From Thamnaconus septentrionalis (taxonomy: Eukaryota > Chordata > Actinopteri > Tetraodontiformes > Monacanthidae): a stretch of DNA of 64,000 nucleotides. The position numbers and the translations under genes are program-made. This document shows positions 45,529-58,416 of the stretch, one piece after another. Under the pieces are notes generated by a model. It saw only the letters and a program-made list of their open reading frames with translations. It was not told the DNA's origin and ran no database searches. Each line of letters begins with the position of its first letter. Within the stretch, counting starts at the first letter, position 1. The stretch spans positions 18,597,001 to 18,661,000 of the forward strand of contig CM020511.1 in the NCBI GenBank assembly GCA_009823395.1, read 5' to 3'.

Positions 45529-47351
45529 ATGCTATCCAGCGTGCGACGCCACAGCCTCCGGCTGCAGACGGAGCTGCACCGCTGGAGCATCTGCGACCCG
45601 GGCAGCCACCTGCTGTCGGACGCCGGCTTCCTCAGCCGCGTCCCAACCTGCATCTCTCGCTCCAAGTCGTGCGCCAGCTCCGCCGGCGAGTCGGACGGCA
45701 GCCGCGGCAGCTGGTCGTCCTCGGACTCGGTCATCTCCAGCGACTCGGCCGTCGACCGCGACCACCGAGCCGGCGCGGCGAGCCCCTACCGCGTGGTGCT
45801 GCTCGGGGCCAGCGGGGTCGGCAAGACGGCCTTCACCCGGATCTTCGCCGGAGCTGCGGACAGTATGGACAGCGACGACTACGAGCTGTGTGGAGGCAAG
45901 TGTCGAAAGGTTATGTGGAAAGAAACACTTTAAATGTGTGAGTGTTTTTGTGTAGTAAATATATTATATTTTTTACTATACTAAGGTACTTTATAAATGT
46001 GAGTATATTCGGCTCTGAGGGAAAATCAACAGTAAATAAATCAGAATGATGATGCGATAGTTGGCTATAGACAGATATAGATAGTCTGGCATGGGAAAAC
46101 TACGGCCCGGGGACTATATGCGGTCTGTGCAGCTTTTTAATCCGGCCCGCCGAATTTGAAGAAATTATATTATTAGTAAGTCATAAAATAGCTGTATTTT
46201 ATGACTTACTAATGTGAATTTACACCCCTGGTGTAAATATTCTAACGTGTCGGAACAAGCACAGTTGATTGTGTATTTGAGTAGGTAATAAAGATCCTCT
46301 ATTGAACGTCCCTGCCTTTTGAGCCAGAGAGGATCAGCGATAAACAAGTATTTGTGTTGTCCGTCACATGCATGACGGCAATCAAAAGGTCTCTACCTGT
46401 TGTTATTTATTTATTTATCTATGTATTTGTTATTATTCTCAAGCTTGTTGTTCTGCGCTCGTTGCAGATGAATTGTGCGAAAAAGAAGTTGAGGTGGACG
46501 GAGAGCCTGCAACTCTAACTCTGCTGGACACCTGGGACACAGAGGTGAGGTGAAAATGCTCGTCCACACTGGCCTGTCAGAGGAGAGCACACACGCACGC
46601 ACACACGCACGCACGCACGCACGCACGCACGTGGTCCTAACTGTGTGTCTCTGCCTGCAGACGGAGGGTGAATGGGCCGAGGAGCGCTACATGCAGACAG
46701 GCGATGCCTACCTGCTGCTGTACTCGGTGACCGACCGGGCCTCCTTCCTGCGGGCATCGGAGCTCCGCATCACCCTGCGGCGCTACCGACCGGCCCAGCA
46801 CACCCCCATCATCCTGGTGGGGAACAAATGCGACCTGGTGCGGCGCAGGGAGGTGTCGGTCAACGGTGAGGAGACGATGCTTTCCTTCTCTCCCGTTCTC
46901 TTGATTGATGAGCTGATGTGTGACGTTTCAGACATCATTTTAGTTTTTTGGGTTATTTTATGTTTTTTGTGTTACTGTAGATTGCTCACAAATTCAACAC
47001 TGTACATTATAACGAAAATAAACCATTCATTCATTTAATTCCTTCTTTCATTCATTCCCAGAGGGCCGTGCCTGCGCCGCCGTCTTCGACTGCAAGTTCA
47101 TCGAGACGTCCGCCGCCATGCAGCACAACGTGTGGGAGACGTTCCGAGGCATCGTGAGGCAGCTGCGCCTGCGCCGAGACTCCAAGGAGGCCAACAAGCG
47201 GCGCCGGCACTCCAAGAGCAAGAACAAGGCGCAGTGCAAGAGCATCCCAGTGAAGGCCAGGCGCTTCCTGGACAAGGTGGTGGCCAAGAACAACCCCAGC
47301 GTGGCCTTCTGGCTCAAGTCCAAGTCCTGCCACGACCTCTCCGTGCTGTGA
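45529..47351 (+). CDS. gem: GTP-binding protein GEM (RGK family)
   Basis: RGK-class Ras-like GTPase at the plasma membrane that restrains voltage-gated calcium channels and cytoskeletal signalling. Four coding exons: 45529-45895, 46468-46544, 46661-46865, 47062-47351. 312 residues (human 296). A Ser-rich N-terminus includes SWSSSDSVISSDS, a likely 14-3-3/phosphorylation region. G1 is GASGVGKT (93-100). The G3 position reads DTWDTE, lacking the DxxG glycine as is normal for RGK proteins. G4 is NKCD and G5 ETSA. The basic C-terminus has RQLRLRRDSKEANKRR and ends LKSKSCHDLSVL, the conserved RGK tail with no CAAX box. Intron 1 uses a GC donor (GAG|GCAAGT); any GT alternative breaks the human-like spacing before EVDGEP. 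The ATG at 45529 gives MLSSVRRHSLRL; a few non-ATG upstream codons are open but unsupported. Confidence 0.95.
46086..46175 (+). mobile_element. hAT-like fragment
   Basis: The text 'ctggcatgggaaaactacgg', then 'taatccggcccgccgaattt', matches the element at 34766. It is in gem intron 1. Confidence 0.5.
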
Positions 47352-47852
47352 AGTCGCCTCCTGACCCGCACAAATTGAATGTGTGGAGAAAAGCTGCATA
47401 GGCCGTTCACCTCCAGCTCTGCGCACGGCCAGCGTGGGGCCCCATTAGCAGCCGCTCTGTAACATCGATTTGTTTTGGAACAAACTGGGCAAGACAGAGT
47501 GGCCCCGCAGGTGCCGAGGGCCATCAGTGTGCTGCGAGTGGTGGAGACTCAGAGCCTCCGCTGATGGAAGCTGGCGAGAGGACTTGTTGACATGTGTTTG
47601 GCGCACATGGTGGGTGTCAGGCTTGCCTCCTCTCCTCTCCTCCCCTCATCTGTCCTTCTCTCACTAGTGTCATCTGTCCATCTCCTGCACCAGCGGCCCC
47701 CGCGATAGAGGAGCCGACGACCAACAGTGTTCACAGGGTTCAGTGTTTGTCCATTCATGACGCTGCGTTTTGCACTCACTCACTGTAAATAAGGATTGAT
47801 AAGTTAAAAGTGTTTCTTTTTGCTAAATGTGTTATTCAGTGAAGCTTATTGG

Positions 47853-47858
47853 AATAAA
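47853..47858 (+). terminator. gem poly(A) signal
   Basis: AATAAA about 500 nt after the gem stop codon. Confidence 0.65.
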
Positions 47859-48017
47859 GTGATGTTACAATTTTGAAGAAAAAACCAAAAGTGTCTCTGC
47901 GTCTGTCATCCGAACATCATAAATGAGGCGCTGGCACGGCGGTGAGTCAGCGCCCGCGTGAGAAAAAAGAAAAAGACACTCGCTTACACCACAGAGCCTC
48001 GGAAAAAAAAAAGAGTC

Positions 48018-48166
48018 ATTCATTCATTCATTCATTCATTCATTTTCTAGACCCGCTTCTTCCTGAGATCAGGGTCACTGGGATCTGCTGGAGCCTATCC
48101 CAGCAGTCTTTGGGGGAAGGCAGGGTGACACCCTGGACAAGTCACCAGTTCATCGCAGTCAAGCAG
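48018..48166 (-). mobile_element. L2-type LINE 3'-end fragment with (ATTC)n tail
   Basis: CATT units are followed by 'tttctagacccgcttcttcc', 'ctggagcctatcccagc' and 'acaccctggacaagtcacca', which I recognise as the 3' end of fish L2/Maui-type LINEs. The tandem tail marks the 3' terminus, so the element points to the minus strand. Confidence 0.7.
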
Positions 48167-49560
48167 TGAAATTCAAAAGTGTGGCGTTTCACAGTAAAAA
48201 ACAAAAAAAAGTCAGCATGTGTGCGCAACCACTCGTTCTCTAGCGACGCCGACTCAGACGCTGCGGTCTGTTTTCGTGGCTGAAAAAAAAGCGTTTGGAA
48301 ACTGGAGGGAGCTCGGACAGATGGCTCCGACGCCGCCTCCACGCACTTACACACACACACACGCACACACAAAGAAGGACGGATAGAGGGATGCGTTACA
48401 TAATCTAGTCGCTGGCATTTGCATGTACGCGTCTCCATCCGCCTGCAGTCACAGGTTCTGGTTTAAGTGGCGAACCTGTGAAACAGTGACTCGCTCGCAC
48501 ATTCAAATAAACCACTGTCTCGTTTTGATAATGGATTTGATAATCCCTGATAAGCAAAGGCGGGGGAGGGGGGGTCATTAAAATAATGAAAAAGTCTGTG
48601 ACAAAGAGTTTTTTTTCCCCCCAAATGTTGATTGTGTTGATCTTTTCAGGGCTAAGGTGGACGAGGACAATTTTTAAGGAACCAAAGCTTCTCGGTTTGG
48701 ACTAAATCCCTCATAAATTCACTTTGAGCTTCGTTTTTTTGCCTTTAATAACCCTTTAGTTTTAAGTTCCGCTGGAGCAACGGCTTGTCCTTTCAATCGG
48801 CTCGTTGACATACAACTCCTTATCAGGTGCTGCGTGTAATAGCAAACCAGTCAGGGTCAAAGTCTGAGGGCAAAAAACTGAGAGGGTGAAGAGGGTGAAG
48901 GAGATTGAAAAGGAATCCCCTCCCAAAAATCATTTTCCCCTGTCTTGAGTGAAATGCTTGTGATTTAGCTCTTAACACAAACAGACACACTAGAAATAAT
49001 AAATATATAAGCACTATATAAGCATATATATATACATATACATGTATAAAACACTGACTGTCCACACTCTAAGCAAGATTTTACTATTAAATCTCATTCA
49101 GAAAAATCACTTTAATAATATTTTTTATGAACTCTCTACAAAGAACATCATTTAATTATTTTGCGTGTTTTACTTTTCAGAAGCTGTGTGGTAAAATGCA
49201 GAGTTTCGCACGATTAGCTCTCTGTGATGCCACAGAGGATTTTTGCCTGTTAAACAAGGAAGTACCAACAAAGCATCAGTCAGGCAGGAAGCTGTTCCAC
49301 ATCTCTTTTGTTGAAGGCTGTACAAAGTCTATGCATTATGAATCATGCCACGACGTTCCGACTAGAGTCTGCGATGAAAATGTAAAGGTTGCACAATGTG
49401 ACCTTAACAGGGACCTCTTTTTGTGTCTTCACAACACTTTATGAATCAGAGGCATGCTCTTCCAGTCTCCTGGCCTCAGTCCTCTCCCTTTTGGCCGACG
49501 GCAGGCTGATTGGACAATCATTACATCCAATAAAACATAGTTAACACCTGGTTAATGTTT
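48167..49560. other. gem-cdh17 intergenic region
   Basis: No gene is recognised. A 105-codon open frame at 49127-49444 has no family match that I can see and no supporting splice or promoter context. Confidence 0.45.
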
Positions 49561-49640
49561 GACTGGACGCTCATGCCTCAGCCCTCATAATTGCTCAGTC
49601 TGACTCGTTCACACTCTGCCGCTCGACTCAAAGCAGCAAG
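49561..49640 (+). promoter_or_regulatory. cdh17: Possible cdh17 leader exon and promoter
   Basis: The stretch ends AGCAAG|GTAGGT, a good donor at 49641. The first cdh17 coding exon starts just after an AG at 51155, so a non-coding first exon here is plausible. It is inferred from splice consensus only. Confidence 0.35.
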
Positions 49641-51155
49641 GTAGGTTTTCTTGGTCATTGGACGCTTTTTTGTAATTTCTTGACATATCTAATACATTAC
49701 AGAATATTTATTTCATTTTTTTCATTTTTTACTGAGGTGTCTGTATCTAAATTGTCAGATCGATTACATTTGTGACTCTGATCGTGATTCGACCCTGTCA
49801 GGTCGTATTTGAGGTGTTGGTTCATCTTACAGGCCTCTTGGTTTGGTTTCTGCAGCGGCTGCGGCTGCGGCTGCGGCTGCGGCCTGCCTTTTATAGAACT
49901 ATCAATACAATTCAGACAAATGTGTCGAGGAAGCTGCATTCTGGAATTTTGTTGCAGAAATTTAACGTTTAACTATTATGCGGTGAAGGGGATAAAGAGG
50001 GCCTGGAGCAGTTCTATCACTTGGTTTTCGCAGCTTTCGTCCTTTCCACAAGAATCCAACACTTGACTCTGTTTTAACTTCAACGGTTAACTCTTAATCC
50101 TTTTGCTCTCTGGAAATCTGGCAAACAGTTCAAGCTCATTTGAACGGAGATCGGTAAAGCAAGAAGACGAAACTGCAAGTTTGGCAGGACGTGTTTAATG
50201 TACAGAAACGACATTGGTCGACGCTAACAGCGACTGTAGAGACTCAGTGTCCTGCCGAGAGGGAGCGTAGCTGCAGGCGGTGCTGACAAATAAGGTCATT
50301 GGGCACGACTCAATGTCACCTTCACTCTTCTGTCAGCGCCGACTTCACCCTCTGTCCTCCTTTGTCCTTCTCACTGGAGCTACAACTTGACGACACATTG
50401 CTCGCATGTTTGATTGCTTCCTTTGTGGTTATCTTATTCTTCTCTATTGTCAGAGTGTCAGACTGAGTTCATTTTATCCTCCCGCAAGGACAGACGGCGA
50501 ATGTTCGAGTCACTCAAAACACCTTCAGCCTGACATGCTTCTCTACGTTCCTTCGAAAACCACGGAGGTTACACACCTTGACCTCTGGGGTTCTGTCACA
50601 CTGGCACCCAAAAAAACCCAACTTGAGTAATAGTTTTTTGGTGTTGGCCTCCTTTTGACTTTCAGTTTCTTGCCCTTCGTTTAAAGGTGGAGCTGCGCCC
50701 TGAAGGAGTTTTAAACGTTTTACTGCCTCTACCGAAATGACAATCTGGTGAAATCTCGATTCCATTCGGTAGAGGTCAGTATTTTTTACAACCGCAAGAT
50801 ATGATTAGCAATAGTAGTAGAACTATAAAAGTAGTACTGGCCAAAGGGAAAAGGAAATTATTTGTTTTTTTCTCATAGACTGAAGCAAACTAATATGCGA
50901 GTTGATGCATCGTGCGCACGTGTGGATAGTCAATGACAGCGAGCGGGAGAATCAGTAACTAGTTGAGTCGAAACACAGAAAATGACTGCAGTGAGTCAAC
51001 AGGTCTGTCGGACCAGACAAACAGCAGTTTACAGTTTAATTGCTGCCGGCCTTTATCAGCGGTGAAACGTTTAAATGCCAGATTGAAACCCTCCTCTTCA
51101 CACCACCACAACACCCTCCTTTCTTCTTCACCTCCTCCTCTCTCCCTGCTTCCAG
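49641..51155. other. Probable cdh17 leader intron
   Basis: A short GGCTGC-type repeat at about 49855-49888. No coding exon is recognised. Confidence 0.4.
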
Positions 51156-51164
51156 GCGACCGTC

Positions 51165-54100
51165 ATGGCACCCATGCTGCGTCTCCTGATGCTCCCACTC
51201 CTCACTTGTATTGTGAGTATACAAGACTGTCAACTGACTGCTGTTTTGTGGGGTTTTTTCTCCCAATAAATTCACGTTAACCTTAATCCAGTCAATTCAA
51301 CCGCAAGAATCAGCAGAATCTGAGACAATTTGACGCGGTAAATTACAATAACTTTCTGTAAGGTTTAACAGATAGTAGGACGCCCTTCAATCCGTTCTCT
51401 AACAGCAGAGTCACTTGAGTGAGTCACCGGTGTGTAGACTTTGCTCTCTCAGCCATAGCAGGACTTAAGAATTCCCAATGCCCCGACATTTCGGCTCAAT
51501 AAATAACCAGGCCGTAAATGTCTCCTGTCACTCGATGCCTCACTACATGAAGCTACAGTTAAGGAGTTAAAGAGATAGTGAGAGTGTGAGAAGTTCAGTT
51601 TCAGCTTGGCTCTGATTTTATTCACTGAGCTCTGGCCTTGGCTTCCATTTCTCTGACAGGCTGCTGGATTGGAGTTGAAAGAGAAGACAGGCCCGTTTGA
51701 GGACACCCAGCTGGAAGTTGAGGAGGGAACCACAGTGCCGTATCTACTGCACCAGGTACATGCACACACATCTCATCCACTTACCAACAAAAGGCCACTT
51801 TTACATCTCTGAAAAGGAAAATCAAATCTATCCTAATACTTTAAACTTAAATCTTGTTGACTTTTTGGATCCGGTGTGTTGTTGGCTATATGGGAATACA
51901 CACCTGCCCACAGTTTTACAATTTATACTATTCCATGCTCTAAATAATCTTGCTACCTGGTTTAAATTCTCACTGTCATTGTTTCTTTCTCCTCCATCTT
52001 CCAACTCACAGTTCCAGGTGACAAACCCAGGCATTACTGGTTTCAGGCTGAGCGGAGAAGGCAGGGACGACCTTAAAATTTCTGCTGATGGCTGGCTTTA
52101 CCTGGACAAGCCTCTGGACTGGTCTAAAGACAACCACTACATACTCATGGTAAAATGGGTGTCGCCCTCATAGAAAAATTTCACTCATGCTTTTCAGAGG
52201 CCGTACATTAACTGACCTGTACTCCCAGATCCAGGCTTTGGCGGGCAGCGAAGTGGTGGGCGAGCCAATCACTGTGACCATAAACGTGCTGGACATCAAC
52301 AACCATGCTCCCATCTTTGAGCAGAATGTCTACATAGCCACCATTCGAGAGCACAGCCGGCCAGGTGTGTGGGATGAGCGGATGAACACAAGAACATTTT
52401 GAAGTTGAAGAAAATGCCAGATTACTTAATCTAAAGGTGATGTGTGTAATATTTGGAGATTTTGAAGAAGAAACAACAACATCAAGTGGTTACAACATGA
52501 AGCGATTTTCACTCGCCGTCCCCCTCCTGAGCTTGCCAATAAACTATAGTGGCCTGCGCACCCAAAACTTGTTCCGACCTCCCATTACTCGGAACTCCCA
52601 TTAGTTCAACAAATTGCCCATTGGTCCGACGTCCCATAACCCTAACCCCCAACCCTAACCGTAACCCTAACCATAATGGGAGGTTATGGGCTTTGTTGGT
52701 TTTCTTGAAGATGCAAGAGTTTACCCTGATTACAAAACGTGCTGTCCCGACTTCCTTAGAATTATGGCGGTGCAAGATGGCAATCAACTGGGAGCAAGAC
52801 CCTTGATCTATGTACAGTATATTCTTATATATACTGAAAATGATAACCATTCTAAGTGTAGGAAAGCCAAATTACTTTTATTGTACTGCAAGTATGCACT
52901 TTTATTAATGTATTTATGGGAAGTATCTGAAGCCTTTATCAATATAAAATCTTAAATCAATCCAAATATTACACACTGGACCTTTAACACAGTCAGCATT
53001 GAGTGAAGGAGGCAGTAAGACAATGAGTCACATCATTCCCTCTTGGACAGTGTAACATCTTTCAGACTGCTTTGCACCTCTTTTTTCCCCATCTGTTTCC
53101 TAGGTGTCACATTCTTGCAGGTTTCTGCATTCGATCGGGACAACAGTGAGACCCCCAACGCTCAACTGAGATACAGTCTGGGGGCTCAGATCCCCAACAA
53201 ACACAACACCCCCCTGTTCCACATCGACGCCATGACCGGGGAGATCTCCACCACAGACGAAGGTAACCACACACAAGTGCAGACACGAATCCAAACACTG
53301 GCCGTAGAACGAGATGCACTGGCCGAGTGCGCAGTAATCTGTCCATCCCTGCCTGTAATCTGGCCGTAAAGCGCCGCTGTAAAGCCAGATTACGCAGCTC
53401 ATCCTATGTGATAAAGATTAGCGCCGACTGAGGGCAGATTGCCTAAAATGTGTCGCGTGATGTTGATCACAGATTACACCAACAGCGTGTTGATGACTTC
53501 CAAGATGTTTTTTTGTCTTCCTTACACCTCCCACCTGGGGTCAAGAGATTGTCTTCGTTCACGGAGGAAATCTTTGAATATTTGTGTTCAATGTAACAGG
53601 AGCAAGGCTGATCAAGGCCAGAGAAGGCATCACTCTCCGAAAGGGTGACGAAGAACACGACACCGAGTTCCTGATGAGGATGTTCGATGGCTACTGTCCA
53701 GTGAGGACCATCTCCTACGAGGAAAACCCCTTCTTCACCTGCATGGAGCGAGCAGGTTTGCATGCAGAAGTCACTTGAGCATAAATTAACTGAAAATATT
53801 TGCACAAAAGACACAACTGTCTTTTAAAAATGGGCCTATCGATGGTGCATATTGATCACTTTCCATCCTAAGTCTGAGGTGTATATTTTAATTCTGTCAT
53901 GGAATGAGATCTAAGCTTTACATGGTCCATTGTAATTACTCATATCTTATATACTGAATGCATAGGTAGGAATAGTATAATAGTGTATTTTCTTTTTGAA
54001 ATTTCAAAGGTTGTACCTCTAGAGTAGTTAAACCTCTACTCTAATAATCCTCAATGCACCGCCGCTGCTGTTTACTTTGACACGTGCCTTTCTAAGTTGT

Positions 54101-57100
54101 TAAAAATTGCAAGTCAGCCTTGCGGAGGGATTTGACGACAGCTGCTGCGGGGTGAATTAACACAGGCTCAAACGACTGCCGGAGATTAAAGCTAGTTGAG
54201 CGACCCCACTGGGCACTGAGTCAAAGAGTGTGACTCAGCAATAACCGATGGACAGAAGTAAACCAGATACTCCGGGAGCGCCACTTCATTTTCTCCCTTT
54301 GTGGTGACAGAGACAAGGAGGAGGAACGTGGACCCCTTGAAGGACCCCGACTACACCCTGATCGTGCGAGTTCATGACATGGGCGGAATGTCACAGAATG
54401 CGCTGATGGGGAGCGCCACAGTTCACATTGTCGTGGAGCAAAACCTCTGGGTCAGTCCTGGACCCATCACCGTGAGGGAGAACTTGAAGGAGACGTACCC
54501 ACTGGTCATCGGACAGGTGCGCTGAATCTCACATACTCTCAGAAACTGTAGACATGAAATCACACACACACACACACACAACTGTACATTGGTGCCGCAA
54601 GCAATTTTTTTGGCCCCTATGACTTCAAAAATTAGAACAACTCCACACTGTCTCAGTCACAGTTTTCTGTTTTTATCAATTTAATCATGAAAGCAAAGTT
54701 TTGATCTCTCCAGTAAGGTTGGGGTGAGGGTTGGGTTTGGAGTTAGGGCTGGGGTTGGGATTAGATTAGGAGTTAGGTTTGGGGTAATGGTTAGGGTTAG
54801 GGTAAGGAAGAGTGTATAGCTCAGTGGACTAAACCATTGGTTGTGTTGTAGTTGACTCAGGTTTAATTCTTGCTCCAGGCAACAGAACCTTACTTCCAGC
54901 CCCTTTGTCCTTTAACTAAGACAAACTGGTCTCATGTCTTGTTGTCATCCAATCCAGGTCGAAGCGAACGAGCCCAACGCCATTTACACACTGATGCAGA
55001 AAGAGCGAGAGATTAAATTCCCGTTCAGTATCAAGGCGAATGGAGAGATTCTTCTGACGGAGGAGCTCGACAGGGAAGAAAAGGGCATGGTATGACCAAC
55101 GTGTGAACACACACACCTCTCTTATACTTGATGCAGAAATGACAACAAACGGCAGAGGGATTTATTTTGTCTTTATATTCCAGTACATCCTCGTGGTGAT
55201 GGCGTCCGACACCGATGGCGACAAGCTGGAAGAACCCATGGAGATTCACGTGTTGGTGCAGGACGAGAACGACAGTGAACCAGAGTGTAGCACAGAGGAC
55301 AATGTGTTTGAGATGCAGGAGGGCGAGTCAGTAGGTAAGAAGTGTGTGTGTTGGGACTGTGTGAGCGCAGGTGCAAGCAAGAGAGGATCAGTTTGTTCCT
55401 GCAGTAGGAATTTTAAAAGACTTTTCATCCTTAATGTGTCTCACTGTTGCTTCCTCCAATATCACCTCTTTCAAAGAGCAATACCTAGAACAACAGACCC
55501 TCTGTTAAAATCTTAAATATCCACGGCAGGACTCGCCTACGAATCGCCTGGAAGTGTTTGCAATGGGATTTTTCAAAGCGTAATGTAAATTCACCAGGCT
55601 TTGCTCATTGTGGCTCCAGGCAGCGTGGTGGGACACATGGTGGCCCATGACGCCGATCAGGAAGGGACGCTGAATTCCCAGCTGACTTACACCATCCTGT
55701 CCGAGACTCCTCCCAGCGACGCGCATGCCTTCTCCATCGACGCCGCCTCTGGGACCATTCAGGCTCTACGCTCTCTGCAGCGGAAAGAACACCAGCTGTA
55801 CAACCTCATGATCAGAGTCAGCGACCCAGGTAACACACACACACGCACGCACACACACACACGATGCACAATAAAGGCCAGTCCTGATTTTAAGCCCCAA
55901 ATCTCATCTGACAGAGTTCAGCACAGACTGTCAGGTCATCATCAAAATCATAGACGTCAACAACGAGTTGCCTAAGTTCGAGAAACTGGACGTAAGTCAG
56001 AGCTCCTATGTTGCCATTTGATCGCTCCGACCTTTGAAGGTTTCCCTGACCTTCGTGCTGACCTTTGTGCATCTGTGCTCAGTACGGCACTCAGGACCTC
56101 GCAGAGGACACCGCTGTGGGACACACAATTGTCACCATCTCGGCCACGGATGCCGACGACCCCGACAGCGGCAGCTCCAAAATCGAGTTCCACATCTCCT
56201 CCGGCAACGACAACGAGGTCTTCAGAGTGGAAACTGACGGCACAGGCGTCGGACACGTGGTCATCGCTAAGGTAAAGTTGTAATTTCCCCAGGAATGAAA
56301 CACAACCATAAGCACAGTGACTGTAGTTTGGGACTTTAGGGAAAGATCGAATCTGTTGGTTTTGATAAACCCTTTAGTAAGGGTAAGGTTTTTTTTTTTT
56401 CAAATTATTGTTACTAATTTCAAATTATTTCGATGACACAAACATGAAAATGTAATAATCAGTCAGGACCAGCTTGAGATTTTACACAGTTATTGTTTTA
56501 GGCTGAAGAGTGCAAAAGAAGGTAACTAACAGCCAGTTCTGGATACAATTGATGAACCTTTTTTTTAAATTACTGCACTACACTGGAAGGTGTGACAGAT
56601 GCAAATGCAAATTTTGTGAAATGAAAATAAAAATACACAATGAAAATATCTGTCGTTTGTAGGCACGTGAAATAACACGAAAATGACACATTAGGCATCA
56701 CTAATGATCACACATGTAAATATGAGCTGTCTAGAATTAGCAATGGTAAAATTCCCAACTGCCATGTCCTGAACTCTGTGGTCAAGTTTTGTCTATCTGT
56801 TCAGTTATGTATAAAATCATCTGCAATCAAAGCTTCGCTGTGGCTTCTGTTTCATTCTCTCCTTCTTCTCCTGCTGCTGCGTGCCTCTCTTGCAGGCCCT
56901 GGACTTCGAGTCCTCTCAGTCCTACAAGCTTCAAATCGACGCTCGGAACCCAGAGCCGCTCATGAAGGGGCTGCAGTATGGCAAGGAATCCACGGCCTTC
57001 GTGTCCTTGACGGTCATCGACGTGGACGAGCCGCCGCAGTTCGACACAGACATCAGCGAGGTGTCTGTTCTCGAAAACGCCGAAGCAAACTCGGTGCTGC

Positions 57101-58384
57101 TGAAGGTGGAGGCCGAGGATCCAGAACAAAAAGAGATCAGGTGAGAACACACCAGTGGAGCTCTAACATTGTGTAAAGTGTGTTGATATCCCATAATAAG
57201 ACCAACAAACAGCATGATGGGTGATCAGAGTGCTGTCCACCAAGTAGATGACTGTGTTTGAATCCACTTTCTGCTGTTTTAAATACTGGCTGAAGGTGAA
57301 GGTCCCTGAAATCGCAGCTGTTTATTGTATGGTGATTCTGAGGTCAATCCAGTGGGAACACACAGATTGCATAATTTAGGGTGAACAAGAATTTTTTTTA
57401 ATCGAACATCAGTACAAGTGAAACCTTTTTCAAGTCAGATGTATATATGTATATCCTATAGTCATATATTATACATTATATACATATATATTATACGGGC
57501 ATTACAATTATATGTATTTGGATATACATGACAATTATCTGTTACATGCACACACACACTCACACACACACAGTACACAGACATAAATGTAAGTCTCCCT
57601 TTGCCGTGGGCCTAATTTAACTTTCATTTTGTTCTAAGTTTGTTTAAATCCTGGTTTGTTTGAGTCTTCCAGTCAGAGGAGTTTTCACACACCTGCTGTC
57701 TGCCTTCTCTCAAACTCAACTCAGAATAATAATGTTGAGTAATAGTAATTCCACCTTGTGCAAAGTGTGTAGCAAGTGACAGAATGCGGCCTTTAAACTG
57801 AGTTACACAAACAGACACACTCACGCACGCCACCCACACCCCCACACACACACATACACACAAATGCACGCACACACACACACAGTTTGTCCTTTGCACA
57901 AATTGTGATGCTCCCCACCGACGCACCACATTCATTGGTGCCACAGCCTGGAATTATTGCACTGACTTGTTTTCAACATCGCCGCTCTCTCTGCTCTGGC
58001 CGCCTGCCTGCCTGTTGGCCCGGCCGCGCTCACACTGTCACGTGAACCTTAAACAGACTTGTCGATTTGTTTTCACGACCGTCATTGTCCCAGGATCCCC
58101 GTCCAGGGCCTGGAGTGGAGTAGACCGCTGGCCACGCGCGACTCATTAGGATCTGCGAGTGTTTGTGTTTGTGTAATGGTGGTCTCGTGGTGTGTCGTGC
58201 AGTTACAAATTGGACGGTGACGCTCAAGGCTGGCTGGAGATCGATGCTGCCACAGGAGAGATCAAGACCAAAGGCAACCTGGACAGAGAGACCCTGCAGA
58301 CCTTCGACATCACCATCACAGCGTTTGAAAAGGGTGAGAAGCATTTATAAGCATTATAATTATAATCTATATATGTATATTCAG

Positions 58385-58416
<32 letters not shown>

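Noticed and set aside
49127..49444. 105-codon open frame upstream of cdh17
   Set aside because: Cys-containing and uninterrupted, but no recognised family and no exon signals; treated as chance.
54716..54808. Possible telomere or chromosome fusion point
   Set aside because: Units are degenerate and lie inside a cdh17 intron; more likely repeat-derived.
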